Assembly (NCBI RefSeq): GCF_008831285.2
Contig: NC_045139.1
Location: 30,359,206-30,423,205 of the forward strand
Direction of reading: 5' to 3'
From: Nymphaea colorata
Lineage: Eukaryota > Streptophyta > Magnoliopsida > Nymphaeales > Nymphaeaceae
DNA length: 64,000 nucleotides
This document shows positions 36,478 through 49,161 of this stretch, in pieces (the stretch's first letter is position 1; each line of letters starts with the position of its first letter). The notes below the pieces were generated by a model. That model was not told where the DNA came from, searched no databases, and saw only the letters and a program-made list of their open reading frames with translations. Position numbers and translations under genes: made by a program.

Positions 36478-36680
36478 AGCGGGGGCAGAGTCAGAAATTT
36501 TTCATGAAAATGATCGAATTAAAGTTTCTAAATTTTGACGAGGGCCGAAATATCATTTTTCAAAAGTTTTATATAAAACAAGTGAAATTTTCTAAAATTT
36601 TACATATATATTTTTTGTTTTGAAAAAAAAAATTAAGGTGAGACCAAGGCCTATGCGGGCCCCCCTTAACTCCGCCCCAT
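36478..36680. repeat. Small non-autonomous element related to 32047-32190
   Basis: The left end is GCGGGGGCAGAGTCAGAAAT. The right end read on the other strand is GGGGCGGAGTTAAG, an imperfect inverted repeat. The interior shares AAGTTTCTAAATTTTGACGA and TTTATATAAAACAA with the copy at 32047. No clear target duplication. Confidence 0.5.
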
Positions 36681-37344
36681 GACAGAAAGGCATGTACATG
36701 GGGTTTAAATACGAGTCGTTGGCATGCCTACTTGTAGTTATCTAAATAATTTTTAAGCTAAAAGGCACAACTGAGTTGGCAAATATAAAAATCACTAGTG
36801 TTTGTTGGCGCGTAAAGGCCGCATCAAATGCTTCACTCGGATGGAAACATGAGGTGGATCATGTACTAAACCCAGCAAGGAGAAAAGAAATGAAAAGAAA
36901 GAAAGACTTGTATTATGAACTCAACTTCTAATTATGAAAGCCATGCATGTTCTCAGCCACAAGATGCAGAAATCTCTCCAAACTTCAACCACCAACATAA
37001 CTCCAAAAAAGAAAGAAGGAAAATGAAGCCTGTTAATTACTTCATCGCTTTTGTTCATTTATTTATTCGTTGTTTGTTTAATGCACAGAAGCAAGAAGAA
37101 CACATGGCATGTACAGTAGCTGTACAATCTATAGAGATTGATTAGGAAGATTCAGGGCCTGCTACTAGCAATGGCCCCAACCAAGAGGCTGATGGAGGGA
37201 AAATGAAAGCACACAAAATAATTAAGCGTGGCCCGCAGTGTCAGGTCTACGTCTCATGCAAACAGACACTGCAAGATAATGAAACCTCACTGGCCCTCCC
37301 GGAAAAATAGAAAAACTAATTGCAATTTCAAAGACAGAAGAAGG

Positions 37345-37530
37345 AAATCTTTTGGCCAGGGTCAGGCCACAAGACATGCTCTCTCTCTCTCTCTCTCTAG
37401 TCTCTCTCTAGAGGAAGAGGAGAGAGAATGTATCTAGAGAGAGAGAGGAAAGAAATCTTTGGGCCAGGGTCAAGCCACAAGACATGACCTATCCCTCTAT
37501 ACTCTTTCTAACCAAAGAGGAGAGAGAAAG

Positions 37531-37591
<61 letters not shown>

Positions 37592-37786
37592 CATAGAGAG
37601 AGAAAAAGAAAAGAAACCTTTTGGATAGTGTCAAGCCACAACCACAAGACATAATCTCTTTCTCCCTGTGAGAGAACGATATCTAAATAGAGGAGGGGAG
37701 AGAGAGAGAAATCTTTTGGCCAGGGTCCAGCCACAAGACATGATCTCTCTCTCTCTCTCTACTGTTTATAGAGAAAGAGGAGAGAG

Positions 37787-37872
<86 letters not shown>
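37345..37872 (+). repeat. Four-unit minisatellite broken by CT, GA and TA runs
   Basis: The block AAATCTTTTGGCCAGGGTCA, then GCCACAAGACATG, recurs at 37345, 37453, 37614 and 37709. Each unit is followed by a pyrimidine run, a GAGGAGAGAGA segment and often a TA run. The longest is TA at 37790-37839, followed by GA to 37872. Unit length varies from 95 to 161 bp because the embedded microsatellites differ in length. Confidence 0.85.
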
Positions 37873-37875
<3 letters not shown>

Positions 37876-38123
37876 CTCTAAGGATATTTGTGGGCAAGTG
37901 ACATTGAACCAGGCCCACCGTGCACCGAATTCAGCCCCAGCCTTTGGGAGTTTGATCCGGCTAAAATCCTCCTCTAGATTTTGCCACTCCAAACGAGAGA
38001 AACAAACAATTTTTAACTCCCATCTACGCCATTCTGGAATCCCTATTCAAGTATCATTTTAGCTTTCAGCGAATCAATAAGAAAAACTTTAGCTTCTTTT
38101 CTTTTCCGCAAACGAATTCATGC

Positions 38124-38170
<47 letters not shown>

Positions 38171-38713
38171 TTGTGGGGATGATTAAATAATTTTATTTAA
38201 ACTTTGAAAGCTTAAGATAAGCATGCACTGTCACAAACCACGTAGGAAAGCCGGATAGCATTAGAGAGCCAGAGGTGGATATGATAAGTTCTATCAGCTT
38301 ACATGTTCAAACTTATTTGGCGATTACGCTTTCGCAAGTGTGGAAGCAGCGTATATGTGTGTGCAGGGGCGGAACCAGGATTTTCTTCAGGAACGGGTCG
38401 ACAGTCTAATCTCTAGAACTGAGTAGGGTCAAATTGAATTCAAATCCAAAAAATACATAGCCTTAAGAAGATTTTGGTGGATTCAATGGAGAACCCGAAG
38501 AGGATGAAGGAGATACCGAGGTCTTGATGAGATGAAATAATTAATTTACTGTAAGCAATTGAAGGTTTGTGGGGAAAATGGAAGTCATTGCTATTAATTA
38601 TAGGCTCGATCACATGATTTGGGAGATGTATGGGGTTTGGGTGGTAGCTGAATTTATAATAGACTTTTTTTTTTTTAGTTGCATTTGAATTTGAATCTGA
38701 ATATATGAACATA

Positions 38714-38835
38714 GAGTAAAATCAAAAGAACATCTGATTCGAATCCGTTAGAGTAAAATCAAAAGAACATCTGATTCGAATCTAACCGAATCCGTTAGAG
38801 TAAAATAAAAAAACATCTGATTCGAATCCGTTCCA
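38714..38835 (+). repeat. Short tandem repeat, three units
   Basis: GAGTAAAATCAAAAGAACAT, then CTGATTCGAATC, begins at 38714, 38751 and 38798. The unit spacing is 37 and then 47 bp because the second unit has an extra TAACCGAATC. Confidence 0.8.
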
Positions 38836-39573
38836 TTGACATCAGCTAAAGCCCTCATGGGGACTTAGATGTTGCCAACTAAAAACATTATTTATAAATA
38901 ACACCATGGAGTTAGGCAGACCCTACCATATATCATGGCAACAATCACACCTCAGGTTATGAAGCCTTCAACATTATTCAATTTTTAAATTTCCAAAGTC
39001 CAACCTACGGCCAGCAGACATTGGGGGCACCAACTAAAGATATTTTTTTTCACAACATATTAATTTTAGTTCATTCAGTCGACAGACAAAATCCATCAAC
39101 CTTTATAGTTGCCACAGCATTCAACTTTTCCTTGATTTTTTCCTCCCCAAGAGAACATGTTTGCGACCATTGTTGGTATGACCGACATGGGATTAGTTGG
39201 TCTAAGCTTTGGTGCTGGACCTAAACTCGGCCCGGCTGGCCCGTCGAGCGAACCCAGCTAAGCTCTAGGTCAAGAATTGACTGGGCAAGTGGGTCCGGTG
39301 GGCGTGAGCTGGATCTGAATGTACATTAATGATCTGTGCTTAGCATGTTCTCCAGCCTAGCATAGGCCAGCCAAGCTTAGTCCTCGGTGGACCCTATTGG
39401 GCCACTTTACCCATCTATGATAATAATTTTCCACCTAATTCGTTTAAAAAAAGATTAAATAGCACCAAGTTGTGCAAAGTTGAAGCGGACGAAGAATCGA
39501 ATGAGTCGTATTTGAACAAATAAATTTGTAATTACATTTTTTTCTAATAAATCCAACTTTTGCTATTCTTTTT

Positions 39574-39575
<2 letters not shown>

Positions 39576-39648
<73 letters not shown>
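39576..39648 (+). repeat. Long pure AT microsatellite (about 73 bp)
   Basis: Uninterrupted TA dinucleotide. It is flanked on the left (39200-39430) by GC-richer sequence with GGCCCGGCTGGCCCG and AGCCTAGCATAGGCCAGCC, probably a decayed MITE. No gene in 38836-41204. Confidence 0.9.
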
Positions 39649-39651
<3 letters not shown>

Positions 39652-41204
39652 CCCAATCTTAGGCTACTTTTTTTTTTATGTTCACAAATGGAATTTCGTA
39701 AGGAAACAACAGCTAATAATCTAAGAGTTTCTGAAATGCTCGAGCTATATATGGTCGTTTCTTATACATAAATAATATCTTAATTATAAATTAGTAGTTG
39801 TTCCTTCACGGTTTTGATCAAATTTAGCAAAAAAAAAAAAGAGAAAAAAATCAGACTTATCATGTTTGTTATGTATGGACAATTAATATATATCTTATGG
39901 CCGAACCCCGCAATAATAGTTAATTGGCAGAGGTTAAGTAGAGGTTTTCAAGAGTAGGGGCATTTTGGTAATTTTATAAGAGTGGACAATTTTGCTTATT
40001 TTATTAAAAATGTAAATTTTTCATTCTATCTTTTTTTTTAACACTAAAAAGGCATTTTCATTATTTCGAAATCCTAACAAATTGCTGGAGCACCAGCATT
40101 TGGCCTCCGCATTTCAATTTCAATTTTCCGTTCTTGGACTAGAGAAAGCAAAACTAACCACATACCATATTTTCCAAATTAAAACTCACATGTATAAATT
40201 TGTCTCTCCGGCCAACTTGGTCCGAACCAGCGGGGCACCAGAAATTCAGGACAACATATCATTACTTTAATAAAATTAAATGTTATGAATGGATTCATTG
40301 TCGTCCATCTGGTAAGAATTTGCATCCACATCGTTGAAATTCAAACACGAGCACTTGTATAATTGAGCCATCTTCATAGTATGAAAGCTCGAATTTTCAT
40401 TTTGAAATTCTTACAAATAAGATTACACATTGAAAACTATAGTGCAACATATTTATTTGTGAAGAAAGCTATAAATGAGGACATATTTATTGAGGTAGGT
40501 GGAGTGGCAGCCGGAAGACGAACCGCTCATTTGCTTTGGCTTTTAGTTATCGGTCGCGAACAGAAGCTCTGCACCAGCATCTGTTCAGCTGTGTGGCAAT
40601 TCCTACAGGCGACTGCTCACCAAATGTTTGTCATTTCTTCAACCACGCGATGATTGAGGAACGAACCGGGGAAGCGACAAAACTGAGGTCTTATCACAGA
40701 GCAAATAAGAATCGGAGTCAGTCAAACCCTGCCGGAAAGCTTTCCCGGCGACCGACACAACTTTCCGGTGCTCGGGAGGAGCTTTTTGACCGGCGCTATT
40801 CAATCACCAATTTGCAGTAAAGAACTCGTGATTGCAACCGGCGTTGACATATGCGAAGCGCTCTCCTGCTTTACGACGTATACAGTCAAATATCACTCAT
40901 GGTAAAAATGAATAGTTGATCGAACCAAAAGTTTCTGAATTGGTTGCAACTGTAACTATTATTTTAACAATTGTTCCATCTCGCCGTGACTGTTGATGGA
41001 GTAGCAGACAAATTTATAATTAATGTGACATTTATCATGCTGATGTGCGCAGGCATGCACGCTCACGCGCATGCGAAAACTGGTTCAATTTCAAACCACG
41101 GTACGCCATGGCCACAGTGGTGCACCATCTTCTTCCATGAACTTACCCACTTACCTATTCCCCACGTCCGATCTGATCTGATCTGTTTTTTTTCATATAC
41201 AGGC

Positions 41205-41292
41205 AAACAAGTAACTACCGGACCATCGTCTACCGGATTTAATATGGGAAACAAGTAACTACCGGACCATCGTCTACCGGATTTAATATGGG
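41205..41292 (+). repeat. 44-bp perfect tandem duplication
   Basis: Two identical units beginning AAACAAGTAACTACCGGACC, at 41205 and 41249. Being identical, they are recent. Confidence 0.9.
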
Positions 41293-41988
41293 AATGGTCC
41301 GTTTAGATTGTCGATTATGTATATAGCAAAACATACATCTATCTACCAGATGAGATCATGTATTATTGCTTAACAGACTTAATGAGAATCATCTACACTG
41401 TCAATTATACATTGTATGGTAAAGATTCAATTACAAAGATGAAAGTCAATTTTCTTTTTTCCAAAAAAGCTTGAAATACCTCTCAAAAAAGACAGGCTTT
41501 CCTTTTATCTCTCTCCCTCTTTCTCTCTCTCTTTTTAAGGGTGTTTTGGACCCTTAAAAAAATAACTTAGTTTATATATATCCAACTTAATCTTCACGGT
41601 CTAATCTCTTATAAATAGGCAACTGAGAAGATTTTCGTTAAAGTCTGGTATACATAGGTTTAGTAGATACATGTTTCCATATATATATATATATAAACAC
41701 TCGAATGGGGTTTCACCCACGTGCACATGTACTTAGGATGATAGATTTGAGAGGAGGAGATTCGGTACCATTGCTAAGCTTAGAAGAATCCGGTCTAAAT
41801 TTTCTTCTCAAGTAATTTAAAAAAAGATTGAGGGCCTTTTCCTAATTTCTTGAACCTGAAGTACTTTTGTGCCAATAAGTTTGATGGCTTTTTTTTATTT
41901 GCTTGTCCAATCAGTCACATATTTGTTATTCGTTTTTTTTATTTGCTTGTTTGTGCATGCAGGATCCTAGGTCCGAGTGCTGAAACCG

Positions 41989-42158
41989 ACTCTGATACTA
42001 CTGTAACAACTCGATCCACTCTTGGGCTCGGGCCCTTGGTTTGACGGATCTCAACCTGGCCCCTAGCAGTTTCGATTACAACCTAAAAAAAACTAAGAAC
42101 CACTTGAAAATCTCTAACAAAATCTTTAATACAGGACTAAACTTTTTAAGACGTTACA
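41989..42158 (-). mobile_element. Truncated TRIM: LTR plus primer-binding site
   Basis: On the minus strand, the LTR runs from TGTAACGTC at 42158 to GAGTTGTTACA at 42002. It is followed directly by AGTAGTATCAGAG (42001-41989), a clear initiator-Met primer-binding site. The interior and second LTR are not found. Flanking sequence (ACTTTTGTGCCAATAAGTTTG) occurs at both 41861 and 42159. Confidence 0.65.
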
Positions 42159-44939
42159 ACTTTTGTGCCAATAAGTTTGATCTTTTTTTTATTTGCTTGT
42201 CCAATCAATCACATATTTGTTATTCGTTTTTTTTTTTCCTTCAAAATACACATAGGATACAAGCACAGGCATATTTTATATGGACTAAGTTATCAACCCG
42301 CATTAAGCAAACTTCAAATGCAAGTATTCTTTTTGTGAAGTTTATCTTCAAATTAAGGACTTGGAAAAGTCTAAGAGTTGTGATTGACTTGAAAAGGATT
42401 CCAATGGGATGCAATACTTCTGCAGTTGGGCCTCTCATTTACCAAATCCAACTTATCTGGATCTTCGGCATCTATTCTTAATCCAAATCCAGATTGTGCT
42501 ACCTAAATCTTATCTATAATCACGTTGGATCCTTGTCAGTGTGATGCAAATCCAAAGGCAAATGAAGATCAATGCTTATAGGGTTAAATTCACAACTAAA
42601 TCTGATTCGAAATCCAAATTAGATGTAAAGCCGAGACTTTCAAAATGTATAGATATTGACCATATTAATGCTTATTATCTGATCTGATAGTCCAAATTTG
42701 TTGGGATGTGATAGTCCAAATTTGTTGGGATGTCATATGTTAAAAGATATGGATATGATCCGGTGCCCTACTCTGTTGTTACATTCCTTTTTATATAAGA
42801 ACTCATGGCTAGGATGGAGCCCGGACAGCAATTACGGCACATCATGGTTCGAGCCCACCTCGGCTAGAAACTGAACTGGGCTAAGGGGTCGGCGCGCCCA
42901 GGGGTCTAGGTCCGGCGAAATTATGAGTCGAAACCCTGCTTTTGACTCTCAAACCATCGGACGGCCGAGAGAGCGCCACGAGATAAAAGTACGGGAGGGA
43001 TCTTTCTTAATAATTCTGAAGAGGTACGGAAGTTCATTGTTCTCAGACCTCTGATCAGTCATCTTTTGCAGTAGACGGTTTTGCCCTTACCGTTGAAACA
43101 GTAAGTTTTTAAAAAATAATTTTTTACTATATATGTTGTGTGGAGGTTAAATTCTTGATTTTGAAGATGCAGCATGAATTTAAAAGACTGTAGATTTCTC
43201 AAACACATATTTTGATCCAAAGCTATCAAACACGACCTAACTAAAAACCCAATTCGATTTTTTACTATTTCTGTTTAACTTGAGATTGACCTTTAAGTTT
43301 AATGCGCTCATGTGTTACTTAGTAAGCTTTATAGAAGGTAACATTATAAAATTTATTTTTTTCCCTAAAAGGTCAATGTAAATTCTAAAAATGTTCAAGA
43401 ATTCAGGGTTTCAACTACTTTCCCACAAAACTCAGTTCTATCCCACAAAAAAAAAGAAGCACCAATTGCTTGCATTGAATAGTGAACATTAAACTTATAT
43501 TCCTTATAGCCTTTATGCCTTGCGCTGCTAGCTGAACGACAAAGTTTTCTGACCTAAGTGCGATTTTCTGACTTAAGTGCGATTAACTCGAATAAAAAAC
43601 TAAAAAAAAGAAAAAAATTTGCAAATAAAATAAGTGAAACTAAAACACTCTTTTAATAGTTTTTTTTTTATATAAATTTGCATATATGGGTATAAAAACC
43701 CTAACTTGCAACTTATAAATAAATAAATAATAGATAGACGGGTCAAGCTTGATGGTCTAAACAAGAGAAAATAATCAAACCTTCAACGACACGTTTTGCT
43801 GACCCTGGAGTTGGACCGGCCCATCTCCTACGAAAGCTACCCTATTGACCACGTACGGGTCTACACACAAACGTCCATATAAAAAGCTCCAAACCCGTAA
43901 CTTGCCGGCTTAAAGGGCACCAAGGTAATTTGGAGTCTCAAGTCAAAGGAGGACACCAGTTCGTCATGCCAGCAATAAGAAGGGGCAAAAAGGTAACTTA
44001 GTTAGTCCTGAGAAACTAGCACTGCCGGCCTCCTCCGCGTTGCACGGGCTGCACAGTGTCCATGCAGGGACACATCGGCCAATAAGAGCACTTTTCGTGC
44101 CCATTCCCGTCATCTCACCCTTTATTAGAAAAAAAAAAGCAATTTATGTAGGAAATAGAATAATTTATGGCTAGCCAAGAGAGAGAGACTTGCGAAGCGT
44201 GAAGCTTGAGGGAAGCGAGCTTCCGGAGTCGGAAGATTACTGAGGGGAGACTGGGAGTCCGGGAGGCAGTGACGGCGAAGGAGTCAAAGGTGGAAGATAA
44301 ATTTGATAAACAGAAAAAAGGTTAAAAAAAAAGGAGGGAGAAGGAAAAAGGAAATTACTGCTGGTAAAAGAAATTCTGAGAGAAAAAGGAGAGGAGGAGG
44401 AAGAGATGGAAGACGAGGCCTTCAAAATCTCGTTTCAGTCTCGGTGAGCCGACGCCTCCGTTCTTTTTCCTTTTCTTCTTCATCTCGTGGTCTTCTTCCT
44501 CTTCTTCCCAGATCTTTCTCTCTCTCTCTCTCTCTCTCGATGCTGCTTCCCCTAGATTTCCGATCCTTCCTTTTATGTGAAAAATCTAAAGAAGGCGCGA
44601 AGGGGAAAGAAAACCCATTGGTTTTCCGGCGCCCCAGGGAAGAGAGTAAGTGGAAGGGTGGGGATTTTCGCGTTTGGTGATTCCCAGGAAGAACTGAGGT
44701 AAGGAATTCCTTCCTTAAGAAAAAAGGGACTGCCTTCTCCTGCCTCCTTCACTTCCCTTTCATGTGTTCTTCATCGTCTTCTTCTTCTTCTTCTTCGTGT
44801 GTTGGTGGAGAGTTGCGAAAATCTTTCCCTGGATTTTCGTTTTTCTCTGTTTCTGGGTTTTGGTGGGTTTGTAGATAAGGTTTGTGGGAAGATGAGGTGG
44901 TCGTTGTAGGATTTGATTGAGGGAGACTGGGTGGAGGGG
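42159..44939. other. Intergenic to WD40 upstream region
   Basis: 42480-42760 has 'AAATCCAAAT' repeat words. 43545-43590 carries a 21-bp direct repeat (TTTTCTGACCTAAGTGCGAT). 44150-44939 should hold promoter and leader of the WD40 gene: purine-rich, then CT runs near 44517-44540. A possible leader intron donor (GAGGTAAGG) is near 44698. No TATA box is convincing. Confidence 0.4.
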
Positions 44940-47900
44940 ATGGAGGAAGAGGAGGTGGAGAGATTTTTTGACTCGAGGGAGGAGATGGCGTCGGCGTCGG
45001 ACTCGGGGTCGGAATATGGGGAAGGTTGCGAATTGGGGAGTTCTGGTTCCTTCCTCCACGATGTGGAAAGATCTGGCCTTGAGGTGTGGACTCAGAGGCC
45101 GGATAGTGTCCGGGAGAGGCGGGAGAGGTTCATGCGAAGGATGGGGTTGGATCTAGCGCACGGCGAAGAGGCGGGTTGTAGCGGCGATGGGTCGGAGGCG
45201 GTTATCGTTGCAAGGGCGAACAACGGCGGCGCAGCACAACTAGGGAATTTGGATTCCGGCAGTGAATTATCGGCTGGTCGGTCCTCGAGGTCAAGTTGGC
45301 TGGAGGACAGCTCGAGTCAGGGGGACGAGGACGGGATTCGAGAAGCAAAGGAGTGTGGTAGGGGCGATTCGATGTGTAGAATCAAGAATCTCGATGATGG
45401 TAGCGAATTCTTGGTGGATGATGCCGATCCGACTGGGGATTTGGGGAGGATTAGGCAATTGGGTTCCGACCAACTGGTGAGCATTGATGAGTTCCACAAG
45501 TATCTTGGTTATTCACCGATTGTTCAGAGTCTTATGCGAAGAGATGCCATTGAAGCGTTTGAAGGTGACAATGGCAGAAGCAATCCGGGCAGTGACACGG
45601 ACGATACAGAGTCGACGAGGAGGAAAGGATGGCTTGAGAGCTTTAAAGCCGTTATTAGTAGGAGGCATGGGCGCAGCAGATCCATGTCAAGCGATCTACA
45701 GTGTACGGATGCTCACTGTGAGAATCTGGAGGTGGGGAGGCTTCAAAGGGTAAAGGTGCATCATGGTAAAAAGAGTTTTAAGGAATTCTCGTCCGTTTGT
45801 CGAACACAAGAAATACAAGCTCACGCTGGTTTGATTTTCACCATGAAATTTAGTCGGGATGGCAAGTATCTTGCTAGCGCAGGAGAAGATGGTGTGGTGC
45901 GTGTTTGGCAGGTGGTTGAATCTGAAAGGACTAGCGAATTGGATATATTTAGTTCCGATTCTTCCTGCGTGTATTTCACTTTGGATCGTTCTGGCGAGTT
46001 AACTCCCATCGACAAGGACAAAGGTGGGAAATCCAATAAGAAAAACTTGAGCACTGCTTGTGCAATAATCCCTCCCAGGATTTTCCGGTTATCCGAAAAG
46101 CCAATTCATGAATTCCAGGGACACACTAGTGGCGTTCTGGATCTTTCCTGGTCACAATCTAAGGTACTCTATGCACTAAATTCTGTGGTTTAGTGAATTT
46201 TGTATATTGATCCTTTATCTCTTGTTTTGTTTTCCATATCGCCTGATCATAGACCAATTGCCTAATACTTATTGCAGTGTCTACTCTCGTCGTCAATGGA
46301 CAAAACTGTTCGATTGTGGCAACTGGGATCAGAGAAGTGCGTTAAGGTCTTTCCCCACAATAATTATGGTATGCTTTCAGTTTCACCAGGATTTACCCCA
46401 TCCCCGGATGTTAATGTTTTGTTGCTGGCGTTTGATGGGTCTATCAAAATTTCTGCTTTTCATTTGATCCGACATGTTTTTCTGCTACAGTGACATCGGT
46501 CCAGTTCAACCCTGCGGATGAAATTTACTTCATCAGTGGATCAATTGACGGAAAGATTCGGATTTGGTCCACTTCCAGCGGCCAAGTTGTTGATTGGACA
46601 GATGTACGGGATATAGTCACTGCTGTCTCTTACAGTCCAGATGGGCAGGTTTGCCTCTGATGCTTCCTTCTGATATGTTCGTATGGTTTCTTGTGGATTA
46701 AAGGACTTTCTGCGGTTACTCTGGAAAGGCTACTTAATGTGCAGTGTCTGTTTTGTGCAGGCAGCAGTGATTGGTTCGTTGACAGGAAATTGCCGGTTTT
46801 ATGATGCATCAGGTATTCTTTGGATCCATATTTCTACCTTTAAGCTGAAGAAATTTTGTTTTTTTTACCTTTTGTTTTAGGCAATTTGCTCTTTGTCTTT
46901 TGAGCTAGGAACTGCCAATAATATAGTTCAAATGGTCATCTCTCTCTTCTGTTAAGTATTTTGTTCCATGCGTTTGTGTGCACTTCTGCTTTTGTTCTGT
47001 TTTATTTACGATAGATAATTTTTTCCAAATAATAAATAAATGTTCTAGCTCTGCAGTTAGGCTGTTAAAGAATCAGGATTCAGATGTACCTGGTATTTTC
47101 CCTTTGGGTAAAAGTTTTTTGAGACGTTATAGAACTTGTTATGTTGCCTCGATTCTTGGGACTGGTGTTACTAGGCTATCCCAGCTCTTAGGGAAGTTGG
47201 TTTAGTTGTCTATGGGTAATTGCTTGCTCTCTTTGCAAGCTCATCTATTGGTTTGCTTCAGACAGTCATTTTTTCATATTCCTTGTCCTCTCCCATGACT
47301 CAATAAAGAGTACTAAGATTGAGTGCTTGGGAAGGCATTTCTTGTTGCAACTCATGGTATATCTTGACAATGAAGGTGCTGTCTTGGTGTGGGCCTGTGC
47401 CCCGATGTTAACCTCTTTGTAAGTTGTTTGTGTCTAACTTGCAATAATGTTAACATTTATTCATCATTTCATTTCCTTTTCCTGTTTTCAATTTGGTATC
47501 ATGGAATGAAGCCAATCAAATTGACAAAGCCAATCAAGCCATTGGTTCGTTGAAGAGTACTGCAGATCGGTGTACATGGTTGACATCGTCCTTGCAAGAT
47601 AAGACAATTTGGTGTTAAGCATCCCTTACCAGTAATATGTATCATTTAGATTATATAAGTTAAACGCTTTTAATTTTATATACCCTGAATTAGAAAACAG
47701 GTCATCCCCAACACACATACAACTTTGAGAAAATTAATGGTACTTCATGTTGTATCTATTTTATCGAAGGGTTTTGTAACATCTTGGCCACTTCTAATGT
47801 TCAAAAAGAACTCTACAATGCCTTAATCAGAAAAGAGTGCATGATATCTGCTCACATGTGAAATCTTCTTTTGTCACATGTTGCAATCATCTTCATTATT

Positions 47901-49161
47901 TCATTGTTTCAGATTCAGTTACTGAATTTCTTATGATAAAAATTTCCATAAGAAAGTGGGGTCTTACTCCTTTGAATGCAATACATGGAATTCATCCTCA
48001 CTATCTCAACCACTGCATGCTGGATATTGAGGTTGAATGTGGTTTATTAGCTTAGATTTCCTGTGGCCTACTGTTTTTGCTTAATAGTCGTCTGCCAATT
48101 ATGCTATTTTGGAGCATTTAGAGAAAATGTGTTTCTAATTTTTAGTTTATTTGGATTGTCTAGATCATCAGCTGCAGTTGGAAAATGAAATATGCTTGCA
48201 GGGTAAAAAGAAATCACCGGGAAAGAGAATTACTGGCTTCCAGGTAGTTATAGATTTATCTGATTACTAGATGCATCTGATTCCATATTCTTTTGGCCAT
48301 TCTGTTCATTGTGATCTAAAAATGTTTCTCATCTGTTTTCTGCCATCCAGTTTCTTCCCGATGCTCCACAAAAAGTAATGGTCACTTCTGCTGACTCTCA
48401 GATTCGAATAATTGATAAGCACAATATAGTCTCCAAATACAAAGGTGAATACCTATTCGTTTTTAAGTATCTTATTGTTCTCCTTTCATGTCTTCCCTGT
48501 ATTTCATGTCTCAACAAATACCTGATGTATTTACTTTGACCAAATTTCAGGATTTAGGAACACATCCAGTCAAATATCTGCATCGTTTACATTAAGTGGT
48601 AGACACATCATCTGTGCAAGTGAAGATTCTCATGTCTGCATCTGGAACAATGTTTCCCAAGAACCTCCTAGGTCCAAGACTGTCAAGAGCAATCGAACTT
48701 GTGAACGGTTCTTTTCTAGCAAAGTCTCTGTTGCAATACCATGGTGCCGCCCCAAAAATACAGATCCTGTATCTATTTCAGCTGGTATTTTCGAGTCCCA
48801 TTGTCGGAGTTCAAGTGACTCGCTTACAAGCTTCGAAAATGGTGGCAAGAGCTACTGGGATTCCTGTGAAAGCAGTCCAATATCATCATCATCATCACCT
48901 GGTGGATTCTCGATGGGTCATGGCTTCTTCGCCGATGGTCTCCTCAGGGGGTCCTCAGCTACATGGCCTGAAGAGAAGCTCCCACTATCAAGCACAGCAG
49001 TGGTTGGGTCGAATATGTGTAAATATCAGTACAAGTGCCTCAAGACTGCTTGCATCAACAGTGCTGCGGCGCCTTATGCGTGGGACATGGTGATTGTTAC
49101 TGCTAGCTGGGATGGGCGGATCAGGGCATACCACAACTTTGGATTACCAACACGGAATTGA
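44940..49161 (+). CDS. WD40-repeat protein of the plant WDR44-like family, seven exons
   Basis: Exons are 44940-46163, 46278-46368, 46491-46648, 46761-46812, 48164-48243, 48351-48444 and 48551-49161. All have GT/AG borders and frame kept, giving 769 residues. The start [20 protein letters not shown] is the first in-frame ATG. Residues 1-280 are an acidic, Ser/Gly-rich and probably disordered region containing [12 protein letters not shown] repeats follow from about residue 290: [20 protein letters not shown] ending VRVWQV, then [20 protein letters not shown] ending VRLWQL. Further repeats end in IRIWS, CRFYD, IRIID, VCIWN and finally IRAYH. A Ser-rich insert with [11 protein letters not shown] separates the last two blades. 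The fold is a scaffold beta-propeller; animal WDR44 binds Rab11, and partners in plants are not shown here. Intron 4 is 1351 bp. No disruption is seen. Confidence 0.93.

Noticed and set aside
42820-42885. Possible tRNA (contains GGTTCGAGCCC)
   Set aside because: The T-arm-like words are present, but no acceptor stem, D-arm or anticodon stem can be drawn around them.
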